Assembly (NCBI GenBank): GCA_030674185.1
Contig: JAPXFY010004751.1
Location: forward strand, 1-16,974
Reading direction: 5' to 3'
Source of the DNA: Monoplex corrugatus
Lineage: Eukaryota; Mollusca; Gastropoda; Littorinimorpha; Ranellidae
Length of the DNA: 16,974 nt
Position numbers and translations under genes: made by a program. Shown here one piece after another: positions 1 to 8,519 of the stretch. Position 1 is the stretch's first letter. Every line of letters begins with the position of its first letter. The notes below the pieces were generated by a model. It was given only the letters and a program-made list of their open reading frames with translations. It was not told where the DNA came from and searched no databases.

Positions 1-117
1 CACTTCCACAAGTCTGTCTTAACGACAGACCACTATACACTTCCACAAGTCCGTCAGTCTTAACAACAGACCACTATACACTTCCACAAGTCTGTCTGTC
101 TTACCGACAGACCATGG
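1..117. repeat. Short tandem array, 3 copies of a 37-41 bp unit
   Basis: Three copies begin at 1, 38 and 79 with CACTTCCACAAGT and end in GACAGACCACTATA or a variant. Each copy contains an inverted pair (GTCTGTC against GACAGAC) around TTAAC or a similar loop, so each unit could form a small hairpin. Length differences come from gain or loss of a GTCT/GTCA tetranucleotide. The array runs off the left edge, so its full copy number is unknown. Confidence 0.85.
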
Positions 118-923
118 ATCTACAACTTTTTCTGTCTGATCGTAGTAGAGTATTTGTTGCACGGCTGTCGACCACGGCAATCCGTAAATCAGTGTCTCTG
201 TAATATAACTGACAAATTTTGAAGTGCAGTGTACTGAAATTAGAACTTCTGCACGACAGTGCAACAACTTATACATACATGTATGGGTTTCTGTTCTTCT
301 ACATGGTTATACTACATCTAGCGATGAATGTGGTCGTGTCTTTTTTTTTGTTTTCCAGTTCATGGTTTCAGTATTACTCACAATTTTTATCAAACTTTGC
401 ATGACAAAAAAACAACAACAAAAATCATGCGAGGTGGACGTGGAAGCATGCTCTTTGATAATGCCTGACTGTGTTAACACCAATATTTGTTGAAGAACTC
501 TGAACTCTGCTGTGGCTGCTGACGACAATTTGTGAATCACTGAATGACAGTCTTGTTTTACTCAACACTTACTGTGTAAGAATGTGAAGGTAGGGTCCAG
601 CCTGTCTATAATGTTCCCTATTATTCCCATCCAGAAGGCCTACTGACTCATTCAGTAAATAGTGCATGTTATCCCCTTTCTGCTTTATCATTTCCATGCT
701 AAATGCTATGAGTTATACATCCCATGACTGGTGTAAAGATGGACAAATCCTTTGAATGTGGATGTTACAACATGCTGACAACTGCTAATGTGAGTGGAAA
801 TGGCAGTCAACTTCTTGTTGATGCAGCATGTCAAAAAGATATTGAGCAATCAGTGACATGCAAATAATTATGAGCATACCCACTCACATACACTCACAGA
901 CATTCAGAGAAACAGGCATACAA

Positions 924-927
<4 letters not shown>
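118..927. other. Unique AT-rich DNA, no gene recognised
   Basis: All reading frames here are short and composition-driven, with no protein domain that I can recognise. There are short T and A runs near 340-350 and 405-425. I see no RNA gene, splice-site-delimited exon or transposon end. Confidence 0.6.

Positions 928-1004
<77 letters not shown>
928..1004. repeat. (CA)n microsatellite
   Basis: About 38 uninterrupted CA units, a perfect tract. It is followed by ATATTTAAC and unique sequence. Confidence 0.97.
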
Positions 1005-1007
<3 letters not shown>

Positions 1008-1320
1008 TTAACAAAACATATCTAATATCTAATGGAGCAATACTGCAGGCTGCACATAAATGTTATAACTTGCCCTTTCAGAATTATGTCAAATGCACTT
1101 GCACTCAGTGCCAGCAAAATCTGAATAGGAAATTTTCCTTCTAAAATTATGTTTAATCTAACATACTATACCGTGGCTCACAAATGCAACTAGCGGCAGC
1201 GGTTTGCCATTTCTGCCTCGTAACAATAAAGTCTGAAGGGAGAGTTGACTCATTTCAACAATTATGTTCTGGTGCATACAAACCTTCCCTAATCTATTTC
1301 GTCTACTTACGACGAAAGCA
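1005..1320. other. Unique sequence, no gene recognised
   Basis: AT-rich DNA between the (CA)n tract and the RTE-like fragment. No frame here gives a recognisable continuation of the reverse transcriptase fragment upstream of about 1321, so that fragment appears to be truncated at its left end. Confidence 0.5.
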
Positions 1321-1714
1321 GAAATAAAGAGCTAGAACTAAATAGCAAGAAGACTGAAGTCGTGGTAATCAGTTAAAACACAAGAAATTCCCTCAGAGCA
1401 TAAAATAACAGCAAATGGCATTACAATGAAACAAGCTGATAAGTTTAAATGTCTGGGAACAGTCATCTCACCAGACGGCAGATGCACATTAGAAATAACC
1501 AGCAGAATTGGCCAAGCTAAAACAGCATTCAAGAAAATGAAAAGCATCCTTACCATCAAATGCCTATCAATTGACATCAGCAAGAGAGTTCTTCAGTATT
1601 AATAGAACCAATACTGTTGTAGGGAAGTAAAGTGTGGACAGTCAACATGAAAAGTCAAAACAAGATTGAGGCAGCTGAAATGTAGTTTCTAAGAAGAATG
1701 TTAAGAGTTCCATG
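1321..1714 (+). pseudogene. Decayed RTE/BovB-like non-LTR reverse transcriptase fragment (RT C-terminal region)
   Basis: Conceptual translation in shifting frames gives the hallmark C-terminal region of RTE/BovB-type reverse transcriptases. First comes NSKKTEVVVIS (about 1340-1373). Then, in another frame, ITANGITMKQADKFKCLGT and the run containing SPDGRC..EI.SRIGQAKTAF.KMK..L (about 1404-1595). After a further frame change comes IEPILL-stop-GSKVWTVN, then NKIEAAEM-stop-FLRRMLRVPC (about 1601-1712). At least two internal stops and two frame changes are visible, so this is a dead 5'-truncated relic. The catalytic YADD region is absent and would lie upstream. The recognisable protein ends just before a CA-rich microsatellite. 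Assignment to RTE/BovB is from remembered family motifs, not from a search. Confidence 0.82.
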
Positions 1715-1723
1715 TCTATCAGT

Positions 1724-1915
1724 ATCACACACACACAAAACACACACACACTGCGACAACACCAGCTACACACACACACACACACACACACACACCACAC
1801 ACAACACACACACACACACACACACATGTATACACACACACACTCACATGTCACAACCACCACTACCACCATTACCAACAACAATAACAGCTGCAACAAC
1901 AACAGCAATCCTCCT
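1724..1915. repeat. Compound CA microsatellite grading into ACC/ACA trinucleotides
   Basis: Interrupted CA tracts (1724-1752, 1767-1848) are followed by a CA-to-CAACCACCA transition and ACC/ACA/CAG-type trinucleotides to about 1915. It directly follows the RTE-like relic. Its open frames (His-Thr-rich or Val-Cys-rich) are artefacts of the repeat. Confidence 0.9.
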
Positions 1916-2562
<647 letters not shown>

Positions 2563-2735
2563 TCTTTTTTTTTTTTTCATTTTAAAAGAAAAATGATAAG
2601 ACAGTTCAGGATGTCCAATGGCATCTTTCTTAACTTCCATATCAACAGCATTATCTCTACCTGCATACCTTCTCTGGATAATACTAAAACCTTCAAAGTA
2701 GAAGATAAGCATGAAGGTGGGAGAGAAAAATGGTG

Positions 2736-2832
2736 TGAATGTGTGTGTGTAATGTGTATGAGAGTGAGTGTATGTGTGTGTGTACGTGTATGAGAGAGAG
2801 AGAGAGAGAGGGGGGGAGGGAAGGAGGGAGGG
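2736..2832. repeat. GT-rich then (GA)n/G-rich simple repeats
   Basis: Imperfect GT repeats (about 2737-2790) are followed by (GA)9-10 (about 2792-2810) and GGGA/GGAGGG purine tracts to 2832. Open frames across this stretch are low-complexity artefacts. Confidence 0.9.
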
Positions 2833-2835
2833 CGA

Positions 2836-3225
2836 GACACAGTTCATACTAAATTCCTTTCTAGCCATGTTCTTCAGAAAAATAAGCAACATGCCTTCAG
2901 CAGAGAGAGTTTGAAGAAAAATTATTTGATCAGGCGCTATAACTTGGTGATGTCTGACTAAAGTCTACCAAAGGTTACCCAAAATTGGTACTTTCTTAAT
3001 TTCTTTGCTGCACATTCCCTTTTTCTCATAAGTAAAACAGTAAGTAAAATCCTCAGCTAAATCTATTCCTTCGATTGTGCAGGTGTCACCGCTTACTTAA
3101 AAAAAAAAGCACAAAAAGCCAAGAATATCAGCTAAACATCGCGCTGTGGAATTGCTGTCCAGTAATTTTTGTGAATAATTCAGTCATTGACATTTCCCTT
3201 CGCCATCAACATCGCAACTATAGAA
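2836..3225. other. Unique sequence, no gene recognised
   Basis: AT-rich DNA with an A10 run near 3101. I see no coding region. The last 60 bases may be a very diverged part of the tandem unit that starts at about 3226, but the similarity is too weak to claim. Confidence 0.5.
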
Positions 3226-3462
3226 TTGCAGGCTGACAGATTAAATTTCATTAAAGAAGAGAGAGGATGCTAGAACTGACAGGCATTTCAGGCTTACAGT
3301 CAACGACATAACTTTCCAGTTCCTATGCAAGTGTCTATGTCAGAGTCGTTTGTTACGGACAGCACACACGGTTGAGTGGGACTGAAGAGGGTTACGTTAA
3401 TCTATGTGCGTGGATGGGGAAAGTGAAAAGAATGGCGGGAAGAAGAAGGGGAAAAGAGAGAA

Positions 3463-3487
3463 AGAGGGGGGGAGGGAGAGGGAGGGA

Positions 3488-3565
<78 letters not shown>

Positions 3566-3598
3566 GACAGAGACAGAGCCAGAGCCAGAGCCAGAGAG
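3463..3598. repeat. Compound purine microsatellite GA > GACA > GAGACA > GAGCCA
   Basis: A G-rich purine start is followed by (GA)n (about 3491-3537), (GACA)7 (about 3537-3564), GAGACA repeats, then GAGCCA repeats (about 3577-3594). The ordered change of unit suggests stepwise slippage plus point mutation. The Arg-Glu/Asp-Arg reading frames over it are artefacts. Confidence 0.93.
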
Positions 3599-3906
3599 GT
3601 GGGTGGGATGATTTAAGGACAGACTCTTCAGTGTCATAATATTATCTCTGGGTGAATCCATAACTTTTAAGGCACCCTAAAATGTTAAGGCACCCTAAAA
3701 TAGACTGTTTTGGTGCATATGCTCACACACATTCGTTTACATCAAGTACATGAGTGCATGTATGTGTGTAATGGGGGTGGGGTGTTAGGGGTAGGAGCAA
3801 AGATAAATATTGATGATTTATGAAAAGCCCTCTGGGTCACAATGGCATTATTTCTAGTTCAATACCTTGCACAGTGCCATGATCCCTTCAAAAAACAGGG
3901 CAGTAG

Positions 3907-3914
3907 TGTGTGTG

Positions 3915-3981
<67 letters not shown>

Positions 3982-4012
3982 TGTGGTGTGTGTGTCTGTG
4001 GTGTGTGTGTGT
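3907..4012. repeat. (GT)n microsatellite abutting the LINE 3' end
   Basis: A GT tract of about 106 bp with a few interruptions, including two copies of CTGTGGTGTGTGTGT near 3981-4010. It runs directly into the GTTC repeats that are the 3' tail of the minus-strand LINE. Together with the TG tract at 9839-9880 it forms the split target of the insertion. Confidence 0.95.
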
Positions 4013-4093
4013 GTTCGTTCGTTCTTTAATTTAACGTCTTTTCACTATAAGTGATATTAGACGGGGGAGGGGGGGGGGGGGAGGGGGGGAAAT

Positions 4094-4131
<38 letters not shown>

Positions 4132-4307
4132 GAACAAAATAAAATGTAGAACGATAGTTGGACGGGTTGGATTTGGGCAGAGGGAAGACAGAGGAAAAAG
4201 ACATTAGCAGGTGGGGGAACAGTAAAATGGAACGAGAACTTAACACTAACAATTAACTTCAATAACGTGAAGGGAAATTGTAACACTAAAATACAAACCG
4301 AATAAAG
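4013..4307 (-). promoter_or_regulatory. LINE 3'-UTR with terminal hairpin and (GAAC)3 tail
   Basis: Non-coding 295 nt after the ORF2 stop. In element sense it contains a T32 run (4129-4098), then a C-rich block (C7 T C13 T C5, 4089-4063). Next is a perfect 5 bp hairpin TCACT-TAT-AGTGA (4054-4042), then AAAGACGTTAAATTAAAG, then GAAC three times (4024-4013). In well-studied LINEs a 3' stem-loop plus short repeats is what the element's own RT recognises for target-primed reverse transcription. That role is inferred here from position and shape only. On the opposite strand the C-rich block is G5-A-G13-A-G7, a strong G-quadruplex candidate. Confidence 0.7.
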
Positions 4308-6029
4308 TTAAAGTAATGCATTAACAGGACTGTGAACTAATGATTCTGAAATTCTAACTAACAACGTTTGATCTGATGTAATTTTCTGGAAATGATTTTC
4401 AGAATACTTTTCTTGAGTAAACATTTTCGGTAAAAAAGAACGTAGCATTTTGCAGTAGAATAAACAGTGAAACAGTGTGAACTGTTCGCCGCAAATACAC
4501 TTGACATTTTTACAATATTTTGTTCTCAATGCGTTTAGCTGAATACGAAAACAAACAGCAACAATCGATCTCAAATGATACATAGAAGAATACTGCAATT
4601 TTTTACATACATTTTGAACGGTAAGTTTTATCATTTGTTGTGACACAAACTGTTCATCTGAATGTTCAAGAAATCGAGTCCATGAGGCTGATTCGAGCAA
4701 GTTGCAAGCTTCTTTTACGGAGGTATGAACATGTAATTCTATAGCATTATCAGCATTCTGGGCGCCTTGCTTAGCTGCTCTGTCAACTACTTCGTTGCCG
4801 TGAAGACCAACATGAGAAGGCACCCAGCATAAACTGATATCTGTACCTTTGACCCTTAAACGATGTATAAGATGATTTGCCTCAGTAATTAAATCAGGTC
4901 TTGTGTCGGCATTAAAAGACCGTAAGGCATATAATACAGATTTTGAGTCAACAAAGAGAACTACTTTGAAAGACATGGTTTTAAGATTTACTAGATAATG
5001 CAATGCTTGATTAATAGCGACTAATTCCGCTGTAAAGATCGATAAGTTTGCCCCAACGAAAAATGACTTTTTTATCTTAAATTTTGGAACATAAAAAGCT
5101 GCTCCAGCACATTTATTTTCTAAGACTGATCCATCGGTAAAAATGTGAAGATGGGTACGGTATTTTTCATCGATGTGTTCTCTTGCTGTGGATATCGAAA
5201 TGTTGACGTTTTCAGATTTCTTAGCGTCTGTATAATCAATATCAAAAGAGGCTTTTTGCATTTCACATGTAGGGATAGGCGTTGTTGATGGTGTCTCAGC
5301 TATTTCATCCATATTTATGTTAGACTGTTTGACCAAGTCAGATATGTAAGTTGAAACAGTCATTTGTGATGAAATGCTTTTTGCTCGCTTTGGAAAGTCA
5401 ACATCAGACCTGATTTTAATTTCCTTACTCACAAAATTGTCCGTTTGTGAAGTAGTTCTAACTGCAAATTTTGCTGTCGCTAGCTCACGATAGTTGTTCA
5501 GAGGCAGAATTCCAGCAACTTTGTACGTTTCCAGATTAGAGGCATGAGTAGGGACACCTAGAGCAATTTTAATACTTTTGCAGTCTAAGCTTTGTATCTT
5601 CTTTAATAAATATTTTGGTGCACTGAAAAACACTTCTTGCGCATAGGATAATTTAGATCGTACAAGTGCTGTTGACAGATGAATTAGTATGTTCGTATCC
5701 ATTCCCCAAGGTAATCGGCTTATTATCTTTAGAAAATTTAGGGCTTTTCTTGCTTTTGTTGAAATATAATCAAAATGGACATTCCAGTTTAATTTCGATG
5801 TCATAAAGACTCCCAGAAATTTTACAACCTGTTTGTAATGTAACACTTCACCAAGCAATCTGAAAGTAGGCAAGTTACTTAAAGTATCACCAGAATTAAA
5901 TAGCATCATGTTAGTTTTTTCCGCTGACAACGACAGACCATTTTCTAACATATAGTTTCCAAGATTATCAAGATCAGATTGATACAATTTCCTAATGTAA
6001 TTCTGTGCTCTCTGTGGAGTTGTCTTTTT
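4308..6029 (-). CDS. LINE ORF2, C-terminal part: end of RT, RNase H, CCHC finger (frame-shifted from the N-terminal part)
   Basis: This frame is open from the TAA at 6032-6030 down to the stop at 4310-4308. It has no start of its own: a TTG at 5987 is not a credible start, and the first Met is 12 codons later. Residues below count from 5987. Residues 15-30 match RT motif D (LSLSAEKT), and 51-75 the primer-grip/thumb region (KFLGV). RNase H spans about 278-410 with the full acidic set Asp285 (FTDGS), Glu321 (TAEL), Asp347 (VDSKS), His392 (WVPSHVG) and Asp402. A CCHC finger follows at Cys497, Cys499, His507 and Cys512. The protein would extend the upstream ORF2 half. From the ATG at 8136 to this stop is 3,829 nt, exactly one base more than a multiple of three. 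All RNase H catalytic residues are kept, so decay is slight. Confidence 0.9.
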   Translation of the reverse strand, partial: KKTTPQRAQNYIRKLYQSDLDNLGNYMLENGLSLSAEKTNMMLFNSGDTLSNLPTFRLLGEVLHYKQVVKFLGVFMTSKLNWNVHFDYISTKARKALNFLKIISRLPWGMDTNILIHLSTALVRSKLSYAQEVFFSAPKYLLKKIQSLDCKSIKIALGVPTHASNLETYKVAGILPLNNYRELATAKFAVRTTSQTDNFVSKEIKIRSDVDFPKRAKSISSQMTVSTYISDLVKQSNINMDEIAETPSTTPIPTCEMQKASFDIDYTDAKKSENVNISISTAREHIDEKYRTHLHIFTDGSVLENKCAGAAFYVPKFKIKKSFFVGANLSIFTAELVAINQALHYLVNLKTMSFKVVLFVDSKSVLYALRSFNADTRPDLITEANHLIHRLRVKGTDISLCWVPSHVGLHGNEVVDRAAKQGAQNADNAIELHVHTSVKEACNLLESASWTRFLEHSDEQFVSQQMIKLTVQNVCKKLQYSSMYHLRSIVAVCFRIQLNALRTKYCKNVKCICGEQFTLFHCLFYCKMLRSFLPKMFTQEKYSENHFQKITSDQTLLVRISESLVHSPVNALL

Positions 6030-8136
6030 TTAAAGTAATATTCATCCAAATACATATATCATCAGCATACTGTGCCAAAACAACACGATTTGAGAGTGCT
6101 TTAGGAAGATCCTGTATAAGGATATTAAATAAAAGCGGTGCTATCACTGAACCTTGTGGAATTCCCATATCAAGATGTCGTGAAGTAGAATAACTAGTTC
6201 CCACTCTTGCCTGAATAGTTCTATTGGCTAAAAAAGACTTAATGTAATCATACATATTGCCAGATAAACCAATAGATTTCAGCTTGTACAATAAACGCGT
6301 ATGCCAAACTTGATCGTAAGCTTTTTTCACATCAAAAAATGTAGCTAAAAGACTTTTTCTGCGGGCAAACTCTTTCTTGATGTGAGTGGTAAGTTTAACC
6401 AGGTGCTCAACTGTAGATCTCCCTTTTCTAGAACCAGCCTGATTTACTGGAATAACGTTATTTTTATCACAGTAATGTACAAGTCTGTTTAATACCAATT
6501 TTTCCAATAGTTTGCTCGTATGGGACGTTAAAGCAATAGGTCTGTAACTGTTTTTATTGTTTTTAGGCTTTCCTGCTTTTAATACTGGTATAACAACAGA
6601 CGTTTGCCATAATTGTGGTATAGTTCCACCAGCCCAGCATTTCTGAAAAATTTTGTGTAAAAAAATAATATAGTTTTCTGGAAGATGTTTAATCATTTCA
6701 GTTGAAACTGCATCAACACCTACCGAACTCCTTTTGTTGCGCAGAGACAAGATAGTGTTTTTTAACTCTTCTAAGGTGATTGGAGAATTAAACCAGAGAT
6801 CATTTTGAGGTATTGGATCAATGTAGATAGGGTTGTTAGCTGCCATTTCCCTGTAGTGTTTGCAGGTAGGAGTCAAACCATCTACTTTACTATTTTGGGC
6901 AAAAAGTTCCACAAAAGTTTCAGCTTTGTCCATGTCGGAAAGAAATTTGTGACTTGTATCAATCATTATTGGACACCTAGGTAAGTTGGCTCCATTTTTC
7001 ATTTGATTCATTTTTGTCCATACTTTATGGAAATCCTTGAAATCTGAAATTTCTTTTGTGCAGTATGATGCCCAGTAATTTTTCTTTGCTTCAGCGATGA
7101 TTTTATTACACTGGGTGTTAGCTTTTTTCATTTCCATATGATCTTCAGGTTTCCTGCTTTTGATGTAGATTTTGTATTTCTCTTTTTTATACTGAACTGC
7201 TTGCTCACATACCTCCGTCCACCAAACATTACCCAAACGGTTATTAGACTTAAAAGTTTTGAGTTTCGGGATGGAAAGGTCTGCAGCAGCTAGAACTGAC
7301 TCCTGGAATTTAGAAAACATAACGTCTACATTTTCACTTTCATAATGTGTGAAATCTCGAATAGAAAGAACAGTCTGAAACAAGGACCAATCAGCGCGTG
7401 TATAATTATATTTTGGTATAATATCAGGAATGCTGTCTTTCATCCTGATGTTTTCGTTAGTTAGTGTTATGAGGATAGGTAAGTGATCACTTCCTAAAGT
7501 ATCTCTGTGAGTGTCCCAGGTACAGCAGGGTACTAATTCTGGTGAGATTAAAGACAGATCGATGGCTGTTGCCCGATGTTTGGAAATATCAGGAATTCTA
7601 GTGACACTCCCATCATTCAAAAGGTAAAGCGAACTGTCAACTATATTTTCTACTAAACGATTGCTTGTCACAGTACAGCAATCTTTTTCCCAAAACGGGG
7701 AGTGGGAATTAAAGTCTCCACCTATTAGCCATTTACCGTGCAGCAGATCCGGAATCGTGCGCAGCCATTCTGTGTTGTGGTCATTTGGACCTGTTGGCAG
7801 GTAGACTGACAAAACGTTCAGGATAAAAGAATTACTGAATTGTACTGTAGCGGCACAAGCGTGTAAGTCTTCAGTTGACGTTAAAACTGGGGAAGTAAAT
7901 ATGTGATATTGTAACTCTTTAAGTATGTATATCGCAGTGGCTACTTTCTTCCCGGGATTCCCATAGGCATACACTGGTGGATAATAGTAATTTTGGAAAT
8001 TGGGAAGTTTGGTTGGTATAACATTAAGCGACTGCAGAATCAAGACTTCACACTGATTTGAGGCAAGGAAATGTTCCAGGTATGCTGAATTGGTGGAAAT
8101 AGACCTACAATTCCACTGTAAAAAATTGATTTTCAT
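5992..8136 (-). CDS. LINE ORF2, N-terminal part: APE-like endonuclease and reverse transcriptase
   Basis: 714 codons from an ATG with A at -3. Residues 1-225 form an APE-type endonuclease: Asn9 (WNCRSI), Tyr112, Asp141/Asn143 (GGDFNSHSPFW), Asp193 (AIDLSLIS) and Ser216-Asp217-His218. The Glu normally found in LQE is Ser36 (LQS, codon TCG at 8031-8029), a missing metal ligand by family rules. RT covers about 450-705 with SYRPIALTS (530), AGSRKGRSTVEHL (567), motif A Asp602 (FDVKKAYD), motif B GIPQGSVIAPLLFN (658) and motif C YADD (690-693). After residue about 704 the frame leaves the family sequence and stops ten codons later. The natural continuation is in another frame (4308-6029). The protein would nick the target, copy the RNA by target-primed reverse transcription and remove RNA with its RNase H. 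Confidence 0.93.
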   Translation of the reverse strand: MKINFLQWNCRSISTNSAYLEHFLASNQCEVLILQSLNVIPTKLPNFQNYYYPPVYAYGNPGKKVATAIYILKELQYHIFTSPVLTSTEDLHACAATVQFSNSFILNVLSVYLPTGPNDHNTEWLRTIPDLLHGKWLIGGDFNSHSPFWEKDCCTVTSNRLVENIVDSSLYLLNDGSVTRIPDISKHRATAIDLSLISPELVPCCTWDTHRDTLGSDHLPILITLTNENIRMKDSIPDIIPKYNYTRADWSLFQTVLSIRDFTHYESENVDVMFSKFQESVLAAADLSIPKLKTFKSNNRLGNVWWTEVCEQAVQYKKEKYKIYIKSRKPEDHMEMKKANTQCNKIIAEAKKNYWASYCTKEISDFKDFHKVWTKMNQMKNGANLPRCPIMIDTSHKFLSDMDKAETFVELFAQNSKVDGLTPTCKHYREMAANNPIYIDPIPQNDLWFNSPITLEELKNTILSLRNKRSSVGVDAVSTEMIKHLPENYIIFLHKIFQKCWAGGTIPQLWQTSVVIPVLKAGKPKNNKNSYRPIALTSHTSKLLEKLVLNRLVHYCDKNNVIPVNQAGSRKGRSTVEHLVKLTTHIKKEFARRKSLLATFFDVKKAYDQVWHTRLLYKLKSIGLSGNMYDYIKSFLANRTIQARVGTSYSTSRHLDMGIPQGSVIAPLLFNILIQDLPKALSNRVVLAQYADDICIWMNITLKKDNSTESTELH
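6025..6031 (-). other. Frameshift point in LINE ORF2 (7-base A/T homopolymer)
   Basis: A T7 run on + (A7 in element sense) lies where the upstream frame leaves RT sequence and the downstream frame picks it up. Reading one base fewer in the run keeps one frame from YADD through to RT motif D. An extra A, by mutation or by an assembly or sequencing error in a homopolymer, explains it most simply. Programmed frameshifting is less likely, because the relation between frames is +1 inside a catalytic domain. Confidence 0.85.
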
Positions 8137-8519
8137 AGTCGGCTAATCCCTTATTTTCAATTAACGGTGATTTGTTTGAAAATCACGTATATTTGGTTTT
8201 CCGTGTACGAGGAAAATGGGGAGGGGGGGGGGGAATGATTACTTTTACTACAAAGTAAAGGTAGAAACAAAAAATGAGTAAAACTATGGAGAAAAGAAGT
8301 CCTACTAATCAAGATAAGACTTTTGATCTAGAACAGAAATAAATTATAAATAAATTAAATAATAGTATACACGCCTTCAAATGTACAGAGATTATAGTCT
8401 GAGTCCTGACTGACTAATTCCTAGCGTTTATACACTTTCACCAAGAGAACTGTCAGAGATGACGAGGAAAAAGTCCTGTGACATGAAACGTTGGTCACTG
8501 TAGATCTACTACTATTCAT
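8137..8519 (-). promoter_or_regulatory. LINE inter-ORF spacer with two tandem hairpins before the ORF2 start
   Basis: 383 nt separate the ORF1 stop from the ORF2 ATG, with no open frame joining them. In element sense a C-rich run (C11 T C4, 8233-8218) is followed by hairpin 1 (TTTTCC/GGAAAA, 8 nt loop, 8216-8197) and hairpin 2 (GTGATTT/AAATCAC, 6 nt loop, 8186-8167). The ORF2 ATG at 8136 follows 30 nt later. A downstream cistron on a bicistronic RNA needs reinitiation or internal entry. The hairpins and C-run are candidates for such a signal, which is inference. Confidence 0.55.

Larger units (their letters stand above)
3226..4012. repeat. Copy A (left part) of a ~1 kb diverged tandem unit
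   Basis: This segment aligns with 10306-11040 by several anchors in the same order. They are GCAGGCTGACAG (3228), GTGCGTGGATGGGGAAAGTG (3406), CTTCAGTGTCA (3627), GATTTATGAAA..CC with GGGTCACAATGG (3814-3844), GCCATGATCC (3877) and AGGGCAG directly before a TG tract (3897). Copy A resumes at 9839 after the LINE. A private tandem duplication of 18 bp (TTAAGGCACCCTAAAAT plus one base, 3667-3684 and 3685-3702) is not seen in copy B. Confidence 0.85.

Noticed and set aside
3839..4012. Target-site duplication of the LINE
   Set aside because: Both flanks are GT repeats, so any duplication is hidden in the microsatellite and cannot be measured.
4098..4129. A32 run as poly(A) tail of a + strand retrocopy
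   Set aside because: It lies inside the 3'-UTR of the minus-strand LINE, and I saw no recognisable retrocopy or duplicated target on its left. An expanded T-run of the element is simpler, though other copies would settle it.
5985..5987. TTG as a start for a separate 559-residue gene
   Set aside because: The frame is open upstream to 6029 and continues the RT domain of the upstream ORF2 half. It is the second half of a broken ORF2, not its own gene.
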